In this document: positions 36,572 to 46,255 of the stretch, in pieces
How positions within the stretch are numbered: the first letter of the stretch is position 1
Layout: each line of letters begins with the position of its first letter
NCBI GenBank assembly: GCA_945947575.1
Contig: CAMEYM010000006.1
Location: 43,905-107,904 of the forward strand
Length of the DNA stretch: 64,000 nt
Reading direction: 5' to 3'
Source: Rhizobium sp. Q54
GTDB lineage: Bacteria; Pseudomonadota; Alphaproteobacteria; UBA2966; CAIVPW01
Notes under the pieces: generated by a model
Told to the model about the DNA's origin: nothing
What the model saw: only the letters and a program-made list of their open reading frames with translations
The model's database searches: none
Translations under genes and position numbers: made by a program

Positions 36572-38056
36572 ATGGCCGACACTTGTGGCGGGGAGAGGCC
36601 CGCTACGGGCTGGGTTTCGGCGTTTGCACCGCCGGAGGGCATCGCATTGGATCAACTGCCGATCTGGCTGTCGCTGCGCGAGCGCAGCGTCCTGGTCGTT
36701 GGCGGCGGCGAGAAAGCCGCCGCCAAGATCCGCCTGGCGCTTGCCGCTGGCGCCTTGGTCACCGTCGTCGCGCCGCGTCTCGGTACCGAGGCCGTTGAGC
36801 TGGTCCGCGCCCAGCGCGTCCGTCACCTCGCGCGCCCTTTCGCCGACGACGACACCGCAGGCCACGCCGTCGTCTACGGCGCAACGGGCATCGACGCGGT
36901 AGATGCCCAAGTCTCCGCCGCCGCCAAAGCGCGCGGCGTGCTCGTCAACGTCGTCGACCGTCCCGCGCTGTCTGACTTCTCGATGCCCGCCATCGTCGAT
37001 CGCAGCCCTGTCGTCGTCGGCATTTCCACCGGCGGCGCCGTCCCGGCCCTGGCGGCTGCCGTGCGCGCCCGCATCGAGGCTGCCTTGCCGGTGCGCCTCG
37101 GCCGCCTCGCGGCGTTCGCTGAATCGTTCCGCTCGGCCATCCGCGCCAAGATCGCCGAGGGGCCGGTGCGCCTGCGCTTCTGGCAGGGTGTCGTTGCCGG
37201 CCCCATCGCCGAGCAGGTGCTCGCGGGCGCCGAGGCACGAGCCCATGCGGCGGTGCTGCAGGCGCTCAACGGCGGCGACATGGAGCGCTCGACCGGCACC
37301 GTCTATCTGGTGGGCGCCGGCCCGGGCGACCCCGAGCTCCTGACCCTGCGCGCCGTGCGCCTGCTGCAGACCGCCGACGTCATCGTCTATGACCGCCTCG
37401 TTGGCGAGGACGTGCTCATGTTCGCTCGCCGTGACGCCGAGCGCGTGTTTGTCGGCAAGGAGCCGACCCGCCATCCCGTCTCGCAGAGCGAGATCAACGC
37501 GCTCCTAGTTGCGCGCGCCCAGGCCGGGCTTCAGGTCGTGCGCCTGAAGGGCGGCGACCCCTTCATCTTCGGCCGTGGCGGCGAGGAGGCGGACCACCTG
37601 CGTGCCGCTGGCGTCGCCGTAGAGATCGTGCCCGGCATCACGGCGGCGCTGGCATGCGCGGCGGCGGCCGGCGTGCCCCTGACACACCGCGATCACGCCA
37701 TGGAAGTCACCTTCGTCACCGGGCATGGCCGCGAGGAGGGCGACAGCGCGCCCGATTGGGCGGCGCTCGCCCGCGCCCGCCACACCCTCGTCGTCTACAT
37801 GGGCGTCGGTCACGCCGAGGACATAGCAGCCCAGCTCGTCGGCCACGGCCTGGCCGCATCGACGCCGGTGGCGATCGTTCAGAGCGGCTCGTTGCCGAGC
37901 CAGCGTGTCGTCGCCGCGACGTTGGGGGGCCTTGCTCTGAGCATCGCCGAGCAGGGCGTCACCAATCCGGCAGTCTTCATCATCGGCGACGTGGCACGGG
38001 CAGCGCAGTCCGATTCCGCCGTCGCCGCAACCCTCGTACGCGCGGTGGCCAGTTAA
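36572..38056 (+). CDS. cysG: Siroheme synthase (multifunctional CysG)
   Basis: LRERSVLVVGGGEKAAAKIRLALAAGALVTVVAP; VYLVGAGPGDPELLTLRAVRLLQTADVIVYDRLVG. Confidence 0.93.
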   Translation: MADTCGGERPATGWVSAFAPPEGIALDQLPIWLSLRERSVLVVGGGEKAAAKIRLALAAGALVTVVAPRLGTEAVELVRAQRVRHLARPFADDDTAGHAVVYGATGIDAVDAQVSAAAKARGVLVNVVDRPALSDFSMPAIVDRSPVVVGISTGGAVPALAAAVRARIEAALPVRLGRLAAFAESFRSAIRAKIAEGPVRLRFWQGVVAGPIAEQVLAGAEARAHAAVLQALNGGDMERSTGTVYLVGAGPGDPELLTLRAVRLLQTADVIVYDRLVGEDVLMFARRDAERVFVGKEPTRHPVSQSEINALLVARAQAGLQVVRLKGGDPFIFGRGGEEADHLRAAGVAVEIVPGITAALACAAAAGVPLTHRDHAMEVTFVTGHGREEGDSAPDWAALARARHTLVVYMGVGHAEDIAAQLVGHGLAASTPVAIVQSGSLPSQRVVAATLGGLALSIAEQGVTNPAVFIIGDVARAAQSDSAVAATLVRAVAS

Positions 38057-38478
38057 TGGACGGAACGCCCAAGAAGGCTGCCGAGGCCACAAAGGCCCCC
38101 AAGGCGAGCCGGCAGGTGATGACCGCTTATCGTCTCGAAGACGGGCATGTCATCTACCTCGCGGCCGACGGCAGCTGGAGCGAGTGGATCGAAGAGGCGC
38201 GCATCGCCACCACCAAGGAGGAGGCCGACGCGCTCACTGCCGCGGCCAAGGTGGCGACGGATGCCAACCAGATCTTCGAGACCTATCTCATCGACGTGAC
38301 CACGGAAGGGCGGACGTGGCCGGTGACCATGCGCGAGGTCATGCGCGCCCAGGGTCCGACGATCCACCCGCACTTCGGCAAGCAGGCCGAGCGCGGCGAG
38401 CGCGTCTCCGCGGTTGCGAACGCCGCCGCCGGCAAACGTACCGAGCGCGGCGAGCGCCGCGAAAATCGAGAAGGCTAG
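38056..38478 (+). CDS. DUF2849-like protein
   Basis: VMTAYRLEDGHVIYLAADGSWSEWIEEARIATTKEEADALTAAAKVATDANQIFETYLIDV; TAATG coupling with cysG; position between cysG and cysI. Confidence 0.8.
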   Translation: MDGTPKKAAEATKAPKASRQVMTAYRLEDGHVIYLAADGSWSEWIEEARIATTKEEADALTAAAKVATDANQIFETYLIDVTTEGRTWPVTMREVMRAQGPTIHPHFGKQAERGERVSAVANAAAGKRTERGERRENREG

Positions 38479-38523
38479 GTCGCGCCGTAGGCGCGCAACC
38501 CTACAAAAAGGCAGACGCAGGCA

Positions 38524-40179
38524 ATGTACCGCTACGATGAGTTCGATCAGGTAGTCGTCAAGGAACGCGTCGAGCAGTTCCGCGGCCAAGTGGCGCGCCG
38601 TCTCAGCGGCGAGCTCACGACGGACGAATTCCGCCCGCTGCGCCTGATGAACGGCCTATATGCCCAGCTGCATGCCTACATGCTGCGGGTCGCCATCCCG
38701 TACGGCACACTGTCGACGCGCCAGATGCACATGCTGGCGCACATCGCGCGCAAGTACGACCGCGACTACGGCCATTTCACGACGCGCCAGAACATCCAGT
38801 ACAACTGGCCGCGGCTCGTCGACGTTCCCGACATCCTCGCCGACCTAGCGTCGGTCGAGATGCATGCCATCCAGACGTCGGGCAACTGCATCCGCAACGT
38901 CACATCGGATCAGTACGCCGGGGTGTCGGCCGACGAGATCATCGACAGCCGCATCTACTCCGAGATCCTGCGCCAGTGGTCGACGTTCCATCCGGAGTTC
39001 TCGTTCCTGCCGCGCAAGTTCAAGATCGCCGTGACGGCCGCCGCCGACGACCGTGCCGCCGTGCGCTTTCACGACATCGGCGTCATTGTTCACAAGAATG
39101 ACGCGGGCGAGATCGGCTTCGAGATCATGGCCGGCGGCGGCATGGGCCGCACCCCGGCGGTGGCGCCGACATTGAACAAGTTCGTGCCGGAGCGCGACCT
39201 GCTCGCCTACTGCGAGGCGATCCTGCGCGTCTACAACATGCTCGGGCGGCGCGACAACCTGTTCAAGGCGCGCATCAAGATCCTGGTGATGTCGACCGGC
39301 GTCGAGGCCTTCACCAAGATGGTCGAGGACGAGTTCGCGCTGATCAAGGACTCGGCGTTGAAGCTGCCCGAAGAGGAGATCGCGCGCATCCGCGCCTACT
39401 TCGCTCCGCCGGGCTATGAGGACCTGCCGGTGCAATCGAAGGCCCTCGACGCCCACCTGCTCAAGGACAAGGCCTTCGCCGACTGGCACAGCGTCAACGC
39501 CGCCGCCCACAAACAGCCGGGGTATGTGATTGCCACGGCGTCGCTGAAGCCGACCAGCGGCGTGCCGGGGGACTGCTCGTCGGACCAGATGGATGCCATC
39601 GCGGACCTCGCCGAGAAGTTCAGCCTGGGCGAAGTGCGCGTCACCCACGAGCAGAACCTAGTCTTTCCGTATGTGCGCAAGGACGACCTCTACCCGCTGT
39701 GGCAGCAGTTCGTGCGCCTCGGCATCGCGACGCCGAACCTCGACCTGATCTCCGACATCATCTCGTGCCCGGGCCTGGACTACTGCGGCCTCGCCACGGC
39801 GCGCTCGATCCCGGTGGCGCAGCAACTCTCCGAGCGCTTCTCCGACCTCAAGCGGCAGAAGGATATCGGCGAGCTACGCCTCAACATCTCTGGCTGTATC
39901 AACGCCTGCGGGCACCACCATGCCGGCAACATCGGCATCCTCGGCGTCGACAAGCAGAACCAGGAGTTCTACCAGGTGACGCTCGGCGGCCATGACGGCG
40001 CCGACGCCAGCATTGGCGACATCACCGGTCCGTCGTTCCCGGCCGACAAGATCGTCGATGCCGTCGAGACCGTCGTCGACGTCTACATGGCACAACGCCA
40101 GGGCAAGGAACGCTTCATCGACACCTATCGCCGCGTCGGCATGAAGCCGTTCAAGGAGAAGCTCTATGCCGCTCATTAG
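38524..40179 (+). CDS. cysI: Sulfite/nitrite reductase hemoprotein
   Basis: RQMHMLAHIARKYDRDYGHFTTRQNIQYNWPRL; SGNCIRNVTSDQYAGV; NISGCINACGHHHAGNIGILGVDK. Confidence 0.92.
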   Translation: MYRYDEFDQVVVKERVEQFRGQVARRLSGELTTDEFRPLRLMNGLYAQLHAYMLRVAIPYGTLSTRQMHMLAHIARKYDRDYGHFTTRQNIQYNWPRLVDVPDILADLASVEMHAIQTSGNCIRNVTSDQYAGVSADEIIDSRIYSEILRQWSTFHPEFSFLPRKFKIAVTAAADDRAAVRFHDIGVIVHKNDAGEIGFEIMAGGGMGRTPAVAPTLNKFVPERDLLAYCEAILRVYNMLGRRDNLFKARIKILVMSTGVEAFTKMVEDEFALIKDSALKLPEEEIARIRAYFAPPGYEDLPVQSKALDAHLLKDKAFADWHSVNAAAHKQPGYVIATASLKPTSGVPGDCSSDQMDAIADLAEKFSLGEVRVTHEQNLVFPYVRKDDLYPLWQQFVRLGIATPNLDLISDIISCPGLDYCGLATARSIPVAQQLSERFSDLKRQKDIGELRLNISGCINACGHHHAGNIGILGVDKQNQEFYQVTLGGHDGADASIGDITGPSFPADKIVDAVETVVDVYMAQRQGKERFIDTYRRVGMKPFKEKLYAAH

Positions 40180-41476
40180 GGATGGCAACTTGGCCCTGGA
40201 CCAGTGGGTCCACCGCGGTGACGACGAGCCGCTTGCGGACGGTCCCACCATCGTCAGCCTCGATCGCTGGAAGCGCGACCGCGCCACGCTGCTGACGCGC
40301 AACGCGCCGCTCGGACTGCGCCTGAAGAGCGACCAGGCGCCGGCGCAAGTTGCCACTGATCTCGGCCTTTTCGGCGTCGTCGCGCTCGAGTTCCCGACCT
40401 TCAAGGACGGCCGGCCGTTCTCCTATGCCAAGCTCCTGCGCGACCGCTACGGATACAAGGGCGAGGTCCGTGCGTTCGGGCACATCCTGCGCGACCAATA
40501 TCTGTTTCTCGACCGCCTCGGCGTGAACTCGATCGAGGTCAAGGATGAGAAGCAGTTGAAGGAGTTCAAGACGGCTTTGGCGGAGTTCTCGGTCTTTTAC
40601 CAACCCGGCGTCGATGCACGCCGTCCCGCCATGGCGCTGCGCCGCCAGGTGGCAAGTGCGCTGAAGCCATCCCGTCCGGACTTCGATGATCTGACGCGAG
40701 TGGAAGACGTGCCGCCGCCGGCGGACGCTCCGCCGGCCCCCAGCTCGGCGCGCATCGCCGTGTCCGACGCGAAGGTGCGCGCGTTCTCTCACAAGTACGG
40801 CCACTTGTCGGCGCCCAAGCTGATCGCGGCGATGATCGACGTCGAGTTCAAGGGCAGCATCGCCCTGGTCTCCTCGTTCGGCACCGAAGCTGCCGTGCTG
40901 TTGCACATGGTCTCCGAGATCGACCGCAACCTGCCGGTGCTGTTCCTCGATACCCAGAAGCTGTTCGGCGAGACTCTGCGCTACCGCGACCAGCTCGTCG
41001 GCCAACTGCGCCTCACCAACGTGCAGACGATCCGGCCGGACCCGGAGCGGGTGAAGGACCTCGACCCGAACGGCATGCTGTTCAGCCGCCGCGCCAACCT
41101 GTGCTGCCAGATCCGCAAGGTCGAGCCGCTGGCGAAGGCCCTGCACGGCTACGACGCGTGGATCACCGGCCGCAAGCGCTATCAGGGCCGCCGCCGCGCT
41201 GTCCTGCCGGTGATCGAGGCCGCCGAGGGGCGCGTGAAGATCAATCCTCTCGCGGGCTGGAGCAAGGACCTGCTCGACGAGTATTTCGCCGAACACGGCC
41301 TGCCGCACCATCCGCTCGAGTCGGAGGGCTTCCTGTCGATCGGCTGCATGCCCTGCACCGACCGCGTTGCCCCCGGCGAGGACATGCGCGCCGGCCGCTG
41401 GCGCGGCCAGGACAAGGACGAGTGCGGCATCCACGAGACGCCGGCGGCGCAGTCTCTGACCAGCTCCGGGCTCTAG
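40166..41476 (+). CDS. cysH: DUF934 domain fused to adenylylsulfate (APS) reductase
   Basis: N-terminal DUF934 (LGLFGVVALEFPTFKDGRPFSYAKLLRDRYGYKGEVRAFGHILRDQ); C-terminal SSFGTEAAVLLHMV, NLCCQIRKVEPL, GCMPCTDRV, DECGIHE. Confidence 0.9.
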   Translation: MPLIRDGNLALDQWVHRGDDEPLADGPTIVSLDRWKRDRATLLTRNAPLGLRLKSDQAPAQVATDLGLFGVVALEFPTFKDGRPFSYAKLLRDRYGYKGEVRAFGHILRDQYLFLDRLGVNSIEVKDEKQLKEFKTALAEFSVFYQPGVDARRPAMALRRQVASALKPSRPDFDDLTRVEDVPPPADAPPAPSSARIAVSDAKVRAFSHKYGHLSAPKLIAAMIDVEFKGSIALVSSFGTEAAVLLHMVSEIDRNLPVLFLDTQKLFGETLRYRDQLVGQLRLTNVQTIRPDPERVKDLDPNGMLFSRRANLCCQIRKVEPLAKALHGYDAWITGRKRYQGRRRAVLPVIEAAEGRVKINPLAGWSKDLLDEYFAEHGLPHHPLESEGFLSIGCMPCTDRVAPGEDMRAGRWRGQDKDECGIHETPAAQSLTSSGL

Positions 41477-42462
41477 GCTCGGGCGCGGTCGGCGACGTCC
41501 TCGATCGCCTGGATGAGGGCAGGGCGGATGCCCGGCTCGGGCAAGGCGTGGCCCGCCATCTCGATAAGGCGCAGGTCGCACCCGGGCCACGCCTGCGTCA
41601 GGGCATACGCGGCCTGCGGGGGGCACAGCAGGTCGTAGCGGCCCTGCACCAGCGCTGCGGGGATGCCGGCAAGGCGGTCCGCCTCCCCGAGCAGCTGGCC
41701 CTGCCGCAGGAAGCAGTCGTGCTCGTAGTAGTGCGCCTCGATGTACGGGGTGGCCGGGATGGTGCGTCCGCCGGTCGGGGTAGTGAGGGAGGCGGGCAGA
41801 GGCACGGCCTTGTCGGGCCGGATCTCCGACAACGTCCGCTCGTAGTCGCCCCACACGAAGGCGGCGGGGACGTGCACCGCAGCGTCGGTATCCCGCAACC
41901 TGCGCGCCAACGACGCCATCAGATCGCCGCGCTCCGCCTCGGGCAGCAGGGTCAGGGCGGCAGCAAACAGCTCCGGCCGGAAGATGCGCGGCGCGTCGAC
42001 GAACGCCCAGCGCCATTCCTCGTGGGTGCCCAGGAACACCCCGCGCAGCGCCACGCCGGCGACCCGGTCGGGGTGCGCTTCCGCGTAGGCGATCGCCAGG
42101 GTCGCCCCCCACGAGCCGCCGACCACCAGCCAACGCTCGATGCCCAGCAGCGTACGAATCCGCTCGATGTCGGCGATCAGGTGCTGGGTGGTGTTGGCCT
42201 CGCGTCCGTATTTCGGGGTGCTGCGGCCGGCGCCGCGCTGGTCGAACAGCACGGCCCGGAAGCGATGGGGGTCGAAGAGCTGGCGGTGCATGGGCTGGCA
42301 ACCGCTGCCGGGCCCGCCGTGCAGGAACACCACGGGTGTCCCGCCGGGATTGCCGACCTGCTCGACATAGAGCGTATGCCCATCGCCCACCGCCACCGTG
42401 CGGGTGTCAAATGGGGCGACCTCCGGGTACGGTTCCCGTGTCGGACGAGAGGGTGACTCCAT
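41473..42462 (-). CDS. pip: Prolyl aminopeptidase (proline iminopeptidase)
   Basis: EVAPFDTRTVAVGDGHTLYVEQVGNPGGTPVVFLHGGPGSGCQPMHRQLFDP..VVGGSWGATLAIAYAEAHPDRV. Confidence 0.93.
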   Translation of the reverse strand: MESPSRPTREPYPEVAPFDTRTVAVGDGHTLYVEQVGNPGGTPVVFLHGGPGSGCQPMHRQLFDPHRFRAVLFDQRGAGRSTPKYGREANTTQHLIADIERIRTLLGIERWLVVGGSWGATLAIAYAEAHPDRVAGVALRGVFLGTHEEWRWAFVDAPRIFRPELFAAALTLLPEAERGDLMASLARRLRDTDAAVHVPAAFVWGDYERTLSEIRPDKAVPLPASLTTPTGGRTIPATPYIEAHYYEHDCFLRQGQLLGEADRLAGIPAALVQGRYDLLCPPQAAYALTQAWPGCDLRLIEMAGHALPEPGIRPALIQAIEDVADRARA

Positions 42463-43039
42463 GGCGGCACCGAAGATACTCGCTTTCGCAGGCTCCCTGC
42501 GCACGGACTCCTACAACAAGAAAGTCCTCAAGATTGCGGTGCGCGGCGCGCGCGAGGCAGGCGGCGAGGTCACCGAGATCGACCTGCGCGAGCTGGCGAT
42601 GCCGATCTACGACGCCGATCTGCAGGCTAGCGATGGCTTCCCCGCCAACGCCAAGAAGTTCAAGGAGCTGTTCGCAGCCCACGCCGGCCTTCTGATCGCC
42701 TCGCCCGAATACAATTTCGGCATGTCGGGCGCGCTCAAGAATGCGCTCGATTGGGCTTCGCGCGGCGAAGGCAAGGAGCCGGCTTACACCGCCACCCAGG
42801 GCAAGTTTGCCGTGATGATGTCGGCCTCTCCCGGCATCTACGGCGGAGTGCGGGGGTTGATTCAGCTGCGCACGGTACTGGCCGGCATGCGCATCACCGC
42901 GCTCGCCTCCCAGGTCGCTGTCACCAGCGCCAAGGAAAGCTTCAACGCCGACGGCACGCTCAAGTCGCCCGAGATCACCGCCGAGGTCGTCGCCCTTGGC
43001 GCCAACTTGGTGAAGTTCTTGGGGAAGGTTACTTCCTGA
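42461..43039 (+). CDS. NAD(P)H-dependent FMN reductase family protein
   Basis: PKILAFAGSLRTDSYNKKVLKIAVRGAREAGGEVTEIDL..SPEYNFGMSGALKNALDWASR. Confidence 0.92.
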   Translation: MAAPKILAFAGSLRTDSYNKKVLKIAVRGAREAGGEVTEIDLRELAMPIYDADLQASDGFPANAKKFKELFAAHAGLLIASPEYNFGMSGALKNALDWASRGEGKEPAYTATQGKFAVMMSASPGIYGGVRGLIQLRTVLAGMRITALASQVAVTSAKESFNADGTLKSPEITAEVVALGANLVKFLGKVTS

Positions 43040-43826
43040 CCGACGGCGTCTCGATGGGCAGGCCGCGGCCCCGCCAGGTGACGTAGAGCTCGAGGGCGAG
43101 GTACTCGGGCGAGCCGAGCGGGTAGGGCTCGGCGCGCATCGAGGTGTTGCACCACTCGAACATGCGGTGGGTCGAGCTGATGGTGTGCCAGATCAGGCGG
43201 TACATCGGATGACCGTTGGTCTGGCCCTGGCTGATGGTGTCGCCACGCAGCAGCATACCGGGGCGGTCGTCGTGGCACATGGCGCACGAGATATCGATCT
43301 GGCCGCGCCGGGTGTTCCAGAATTCCTTGCCCTGCTCGAAGAACGGCGCCGCCGGGCCGGTGATGTCCACCGCCTTGGGCAGGCCGCGCGACTGGTGCGA
43401 GACGTAGGACGTGATCGCCAGCAGTTCGGGCGACTCGTAGGCCAGGGCAGGGGCACCCATCTTCTCGACGCGCTCGCGGTTGATGACGAGCTCGAGGTTG
43501 AGGATACCGCTCGATTTGGCGTCGTAGGCGGGATAGCGCGTCGCGACGCCCTTCATGGTCTCGGCGGCGTTCTGGTGGCACGAGGCGCAGCTGCGGCCCT
43601 GGGTGCCCTCCACGCGACGCCACATGGCGGCGCCCGCATCCACGGCGAACATGCCGGGGTTCTGGAAGTCGTCGTCCTGCAGTAGGCGCGTCTGCTGGCC
43701 AAGGTAGAAGTAGCCGGAGTTGCGGCCCTCGACCGAATAGCGCGACAGGGGCCAACCCTGGGCGTGCGCCGCCGTGGCGGCCAGCAGCGTGGCGCAGGCA
43801 ACCAACAGGAGACCAAGGGCGCGCAT
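43029..43826 (-). CDS. soxA: SoxA-type diheme cytochrome
   Basis: Heme motifs CASCH and CAMCH, SoxA fold text GQIDISCAMCHDDRPGMLLRGDTISQGQTNGHPMYRL; signal peptide. Confidence 0.9.
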   Translation of the reverse strand: MRALGLLLVACATLLAATAAHAQGWPLSRYSVEGRNSGYFYLGQQTRLLQDDDFQNPGMFAVDAGAAMWRRVEGTQGRSCASCHQNAAETMKGVATRYPAYDAKSSGILNLELVINRERVEKMGAPALAYESPELLAITSYVSHQSRGLPKAVDITGPAAPFFEQGKEFWNTRRGQIDISCAMCHDDRPGMLLRGDTISQGQTNGHPMYRLIWHTISSTHRMFEWCNTSMRAEPYPLGSPEYLALELYVTWRGRGLPIETPSVRK

Positions 43827-44320
43827 CACTTGATGGTCAGCAAGAACGCGATGGCGTCCTCGATGTCCTGGGCGCTGTAGATGGTACGGCCCACGTACTG
43901 AGGCTGTACGCGGGTCAGCCCCTCGGTGCGGTAGTACGCCGGCATCATGGTGTCGGGCGTGATCAGCTTCGCATTCACTAGGCGCAAGCGCAGCTCGGCC
44001 GCGGTGTAGCGAGTGCCGAGGCCCTCTAGGGGCGGCGCGATCTTGCCCTGGTCGGGGAACTCGGCCAATGCCGGCACCTCGTGACAGATCAGGCAGGTCG
44101 AGTTGGACGCGTCGGCGATTACTCGCCTGCCGCGCACGGCGTCGCCGGGCTGCGCGGTCAGCGGTTGCGGAATGGTATTGCCGACGATCTCGTACTTCGC
44201 CAGCGGCGGGATCGGACCGGTCAGGTGCGCCTGCAACGGCACCCGCTCCGGCGCCACGGCCTGCGCAAGCGCGGCTCCGGCGGCCAACACGACGACCAAG
44301 CTGACGAGAGAGAAGCGCAC
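43826..44320 (-). CDS. soxX: SoxX-type monoheme cytochrome
   Basis: CLICHEVP; GNTIPQPLTAQPGDAVRGRRVIAD; TMMPAYYRTEGL. Confidence 0.9.
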   Translation of the reverse strand: MRFSLVSLVVVLAAGAALAQAVAPERVPLQAHLTGPIPPLAKYEIVGNTIPQPLTAQPGDAVRGRRVIADASNSTCLICHEVPALAEFPDQGKIAPPLEGLGTRYTAAELRLRLVNAKLITPDTMMPAYYRTEGLTRVQPQYVGRTIYSAQDIEDAIAFLLTIK

Positions 44321-44394
44321 GCGCGGGACTCTAACACGAGCACACCCCCGGCAGCTTCCGCTGACGGGGGTGTGATTGGTTCAGGCGCCGGAGC

Positions 44395-45681
44395 TTAGCC
44401 CCAGATTTCGTTGGCCATGCTCGCGTACCAGCCGCGCGCGTAATCCGCTTCCTGCTTGCGGAATTCCGGCGTGGCCATGGCCGGGCTGTTACCGCCCGAG
44501 CCCGGCACAGCGATGATGGTGCCGTCGTCGCCGATGCGATGGACGCTGGCGACGGAGATGCCGTAGTCCGGATTGATCAGGCTGTAGCAGACGTTGATCA
44601 TCGACGGCGCCGTCGGCTGCTGGCCGCGCAGCAGCGCTGCGATGGCGGCGGCGGTCACCTTGCCCTGGTTCGAGGCCGAGAAGCCCGACTTCGGCATGGC
44701 GCCGGCGACGCACGCGTCACCGATGACGTGGACGTTCGGCACCGAGCGCGACTCGAAGGTCTGCGGATTGACCTGGCAGAAGTCGCCGGTGGCGAGGTTG
44801 GCGAGGTCGACGACGCGGCCCGCGCGCTGCGGCGGGATGACGTTGACGACGTTGCCCTTGTGCTGACCGAAGTCGGTGTAGACGGTCATGGTGTTGGTGT
44901 CGACGCGGCTGACGTTGCCGCCCTGGCTGAACGACACCCACTCGATCATGCCCGGGTAGAGCGCCTGCCAGGCGCCTTGGAACAATGCCTGCTTGGAGAA
45001 GGTGTCCTTGGCGTCGAGCAGAACGAGCTTCGAGCGCGGCTTCTGTGTCTTCAGGTAGTGGGCGATGAGCGAAGCGCGCTCGTACGGCCCCGGTGGGCAA
45101 CGGAACGGGTTGTTCGGGATCGCCATGATGACGACGCCCCCGTCGTCCATCGCAACCAACTGACGGCGCAGCAGCTCTGTCTGCGGACCGGCCTTCCAGG
45201 CGTGCGGCATCTTCTCGCTGGCCGCCTCGTCGTACCCCTGGATCGAGCCGGTGCCGCTGAACTTGAAGTCGATGCCGGGCGAGACGACTAGGCGGTCGTA
45301 GGCGATCGGCGTCGTGTTGCCCTGCACGGTGACGCGCTTTGCGGTGGCGTCGATGCCGGTGACCGTGCCGTTGATGACGGTGACGCCGGCGCGGCGGAGG
45401 CCGTCCCAGCTGTGGGTGACTTGGGCCATCTCGCCGAAGCCGCCGAGCACGGCGTTCGAGAACGGGCAGGTGATGAAGTTGGCGCCCGCGTCGATCAGGG
45501 TCACGTTGACCCCGGCGCGGCGCAGGTACTTCGCGGTGGTGGCTCCACCGAAGCCGCCGCCGATGACGACGACGTTGCCGGCCGCCTGGGCGAAGCTCTT
45601 GCCCGACGGAGCCAGGCTGGCGAAGGTCGCGGCGCTGGCGAGCTTGAGAACGTCGCGGCGCGAGTTGTTGTTCTTCAACAT
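44395..45681 (-). CDS. FccB/SoxF-like flavoprotein, Tat-exported
   Basis: RRDVLKLASAATFASLAPS; VVVIGGGFGGATTAKYLRRAGVNVTLIDAGANFITCPFSNAVLGG. Confidence 0.9.
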   Translation of the reverse strand: MLKNNNSRRDVLKLASAATFASLAPSGKSFAQAAGNVVVIGGGFGGATTAKYLRRAGVNVTLIDAGANFITCPFSNAVLGGFGEMAQVTHSWDGLRRAGVTVINGTVTGIDATAKRVTVQGNTTPIAYDRLVVSPGIDFKFSGTGSIQGYDEAASEKMPHAWKAGPQTELLRRQLVAMDDGGVVIMAIPNNPFRCPPGPYERASLIAHYLKTQKPRSKLVLLDAKDTFSKQALFQGAWQALYPGMIEWVSFSQGGNVSRVDTNTMTVYTDFGQHKGNVVNVIPPQRAGRVVDLANLATGDFCQVNPQTFESRSVPNVHVIGDACVAGAMPKSGFSASNQGKVTAAAIAALLRGQQPTAPSMINVCYSLINPDYGISVASVHRIGDDGTIIAVPGSGGNSPAMATPEFRKQEADYARGWYASMANEIWG

Positions 45682-45703
45682 TGGGTCTCTCCCTCCCGGC
45701 GCG

Positions 45704-46054
45704 CTAGCGGATGGCCGCGAAATGGGCGGCGATCGAATCGATCTCCGGGTCCGTGTAGCCCTTGGCCAGGCGGTTCATGATCGTGACCGTCACCTGATCG
45801 GCCTTGAAGGCCTTCAAGACCGTCACGAGCTCCACCGCCGGGCGCCCGTTGATGGCGGGCACCTTGCTGTTGGCGAGGCCCTTGCCATCGACGCCGTGGC
45901 AGGAGTTGCAGGAATTGGCGAGCACCGCAGGTGCCGCCGCGGCCATCGCCGGCACCGCAGCCGGTGCAGGCTGAGCAGGTGCGTTCTGCGCCACGGCGGC
46001 GCCAGAGAACGCGAGCATCGTCAATGCGGTCGCAGCGACTGTTCGCAACATCAT
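45704..46054 (-). CDS. Monoheme cytochrome c (FccA/SoxE-like partner)
   Basis: Signal peptide, CNSCHGVDGKG, adjacent to fccB-like gene. Confidence 0.85.
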   Translation of the reverse strand: MMLRTVAATALTMLAFSGAAVAQNAPAQPAPAAVPAMAAAAPAVLANSCNSCHGVDGKGLANSKVPAINGRPAVELVTVLKAFKADQVTVTIMNRLAKGYTDPEIDSIAAHFAAIR

Positions 46055-46255
46055 GTGGCAAGTCCTTCCCATGCCGGGATTTTTGGAACATGCCGCCGCC
46101 CCTCGGGGAGGCGGCACGTCCGGCCGAATCCTTGGCCGCAATATACATCGGTTGGCCTGTTGCTGCGCGTGGTTCGCAGTTCCCGCGGCGCGGGCGGACG
46201 GGCAGGCGGGAAGATCGGCTCACGGCCCCGTGAAGGCCTGAGAGCCGCGGCGGGC

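Noticed and set aside
40151-42301. 716-aa minus-strand ORF
   Set aside because: Antisense/out-of-frame to cysH and pip
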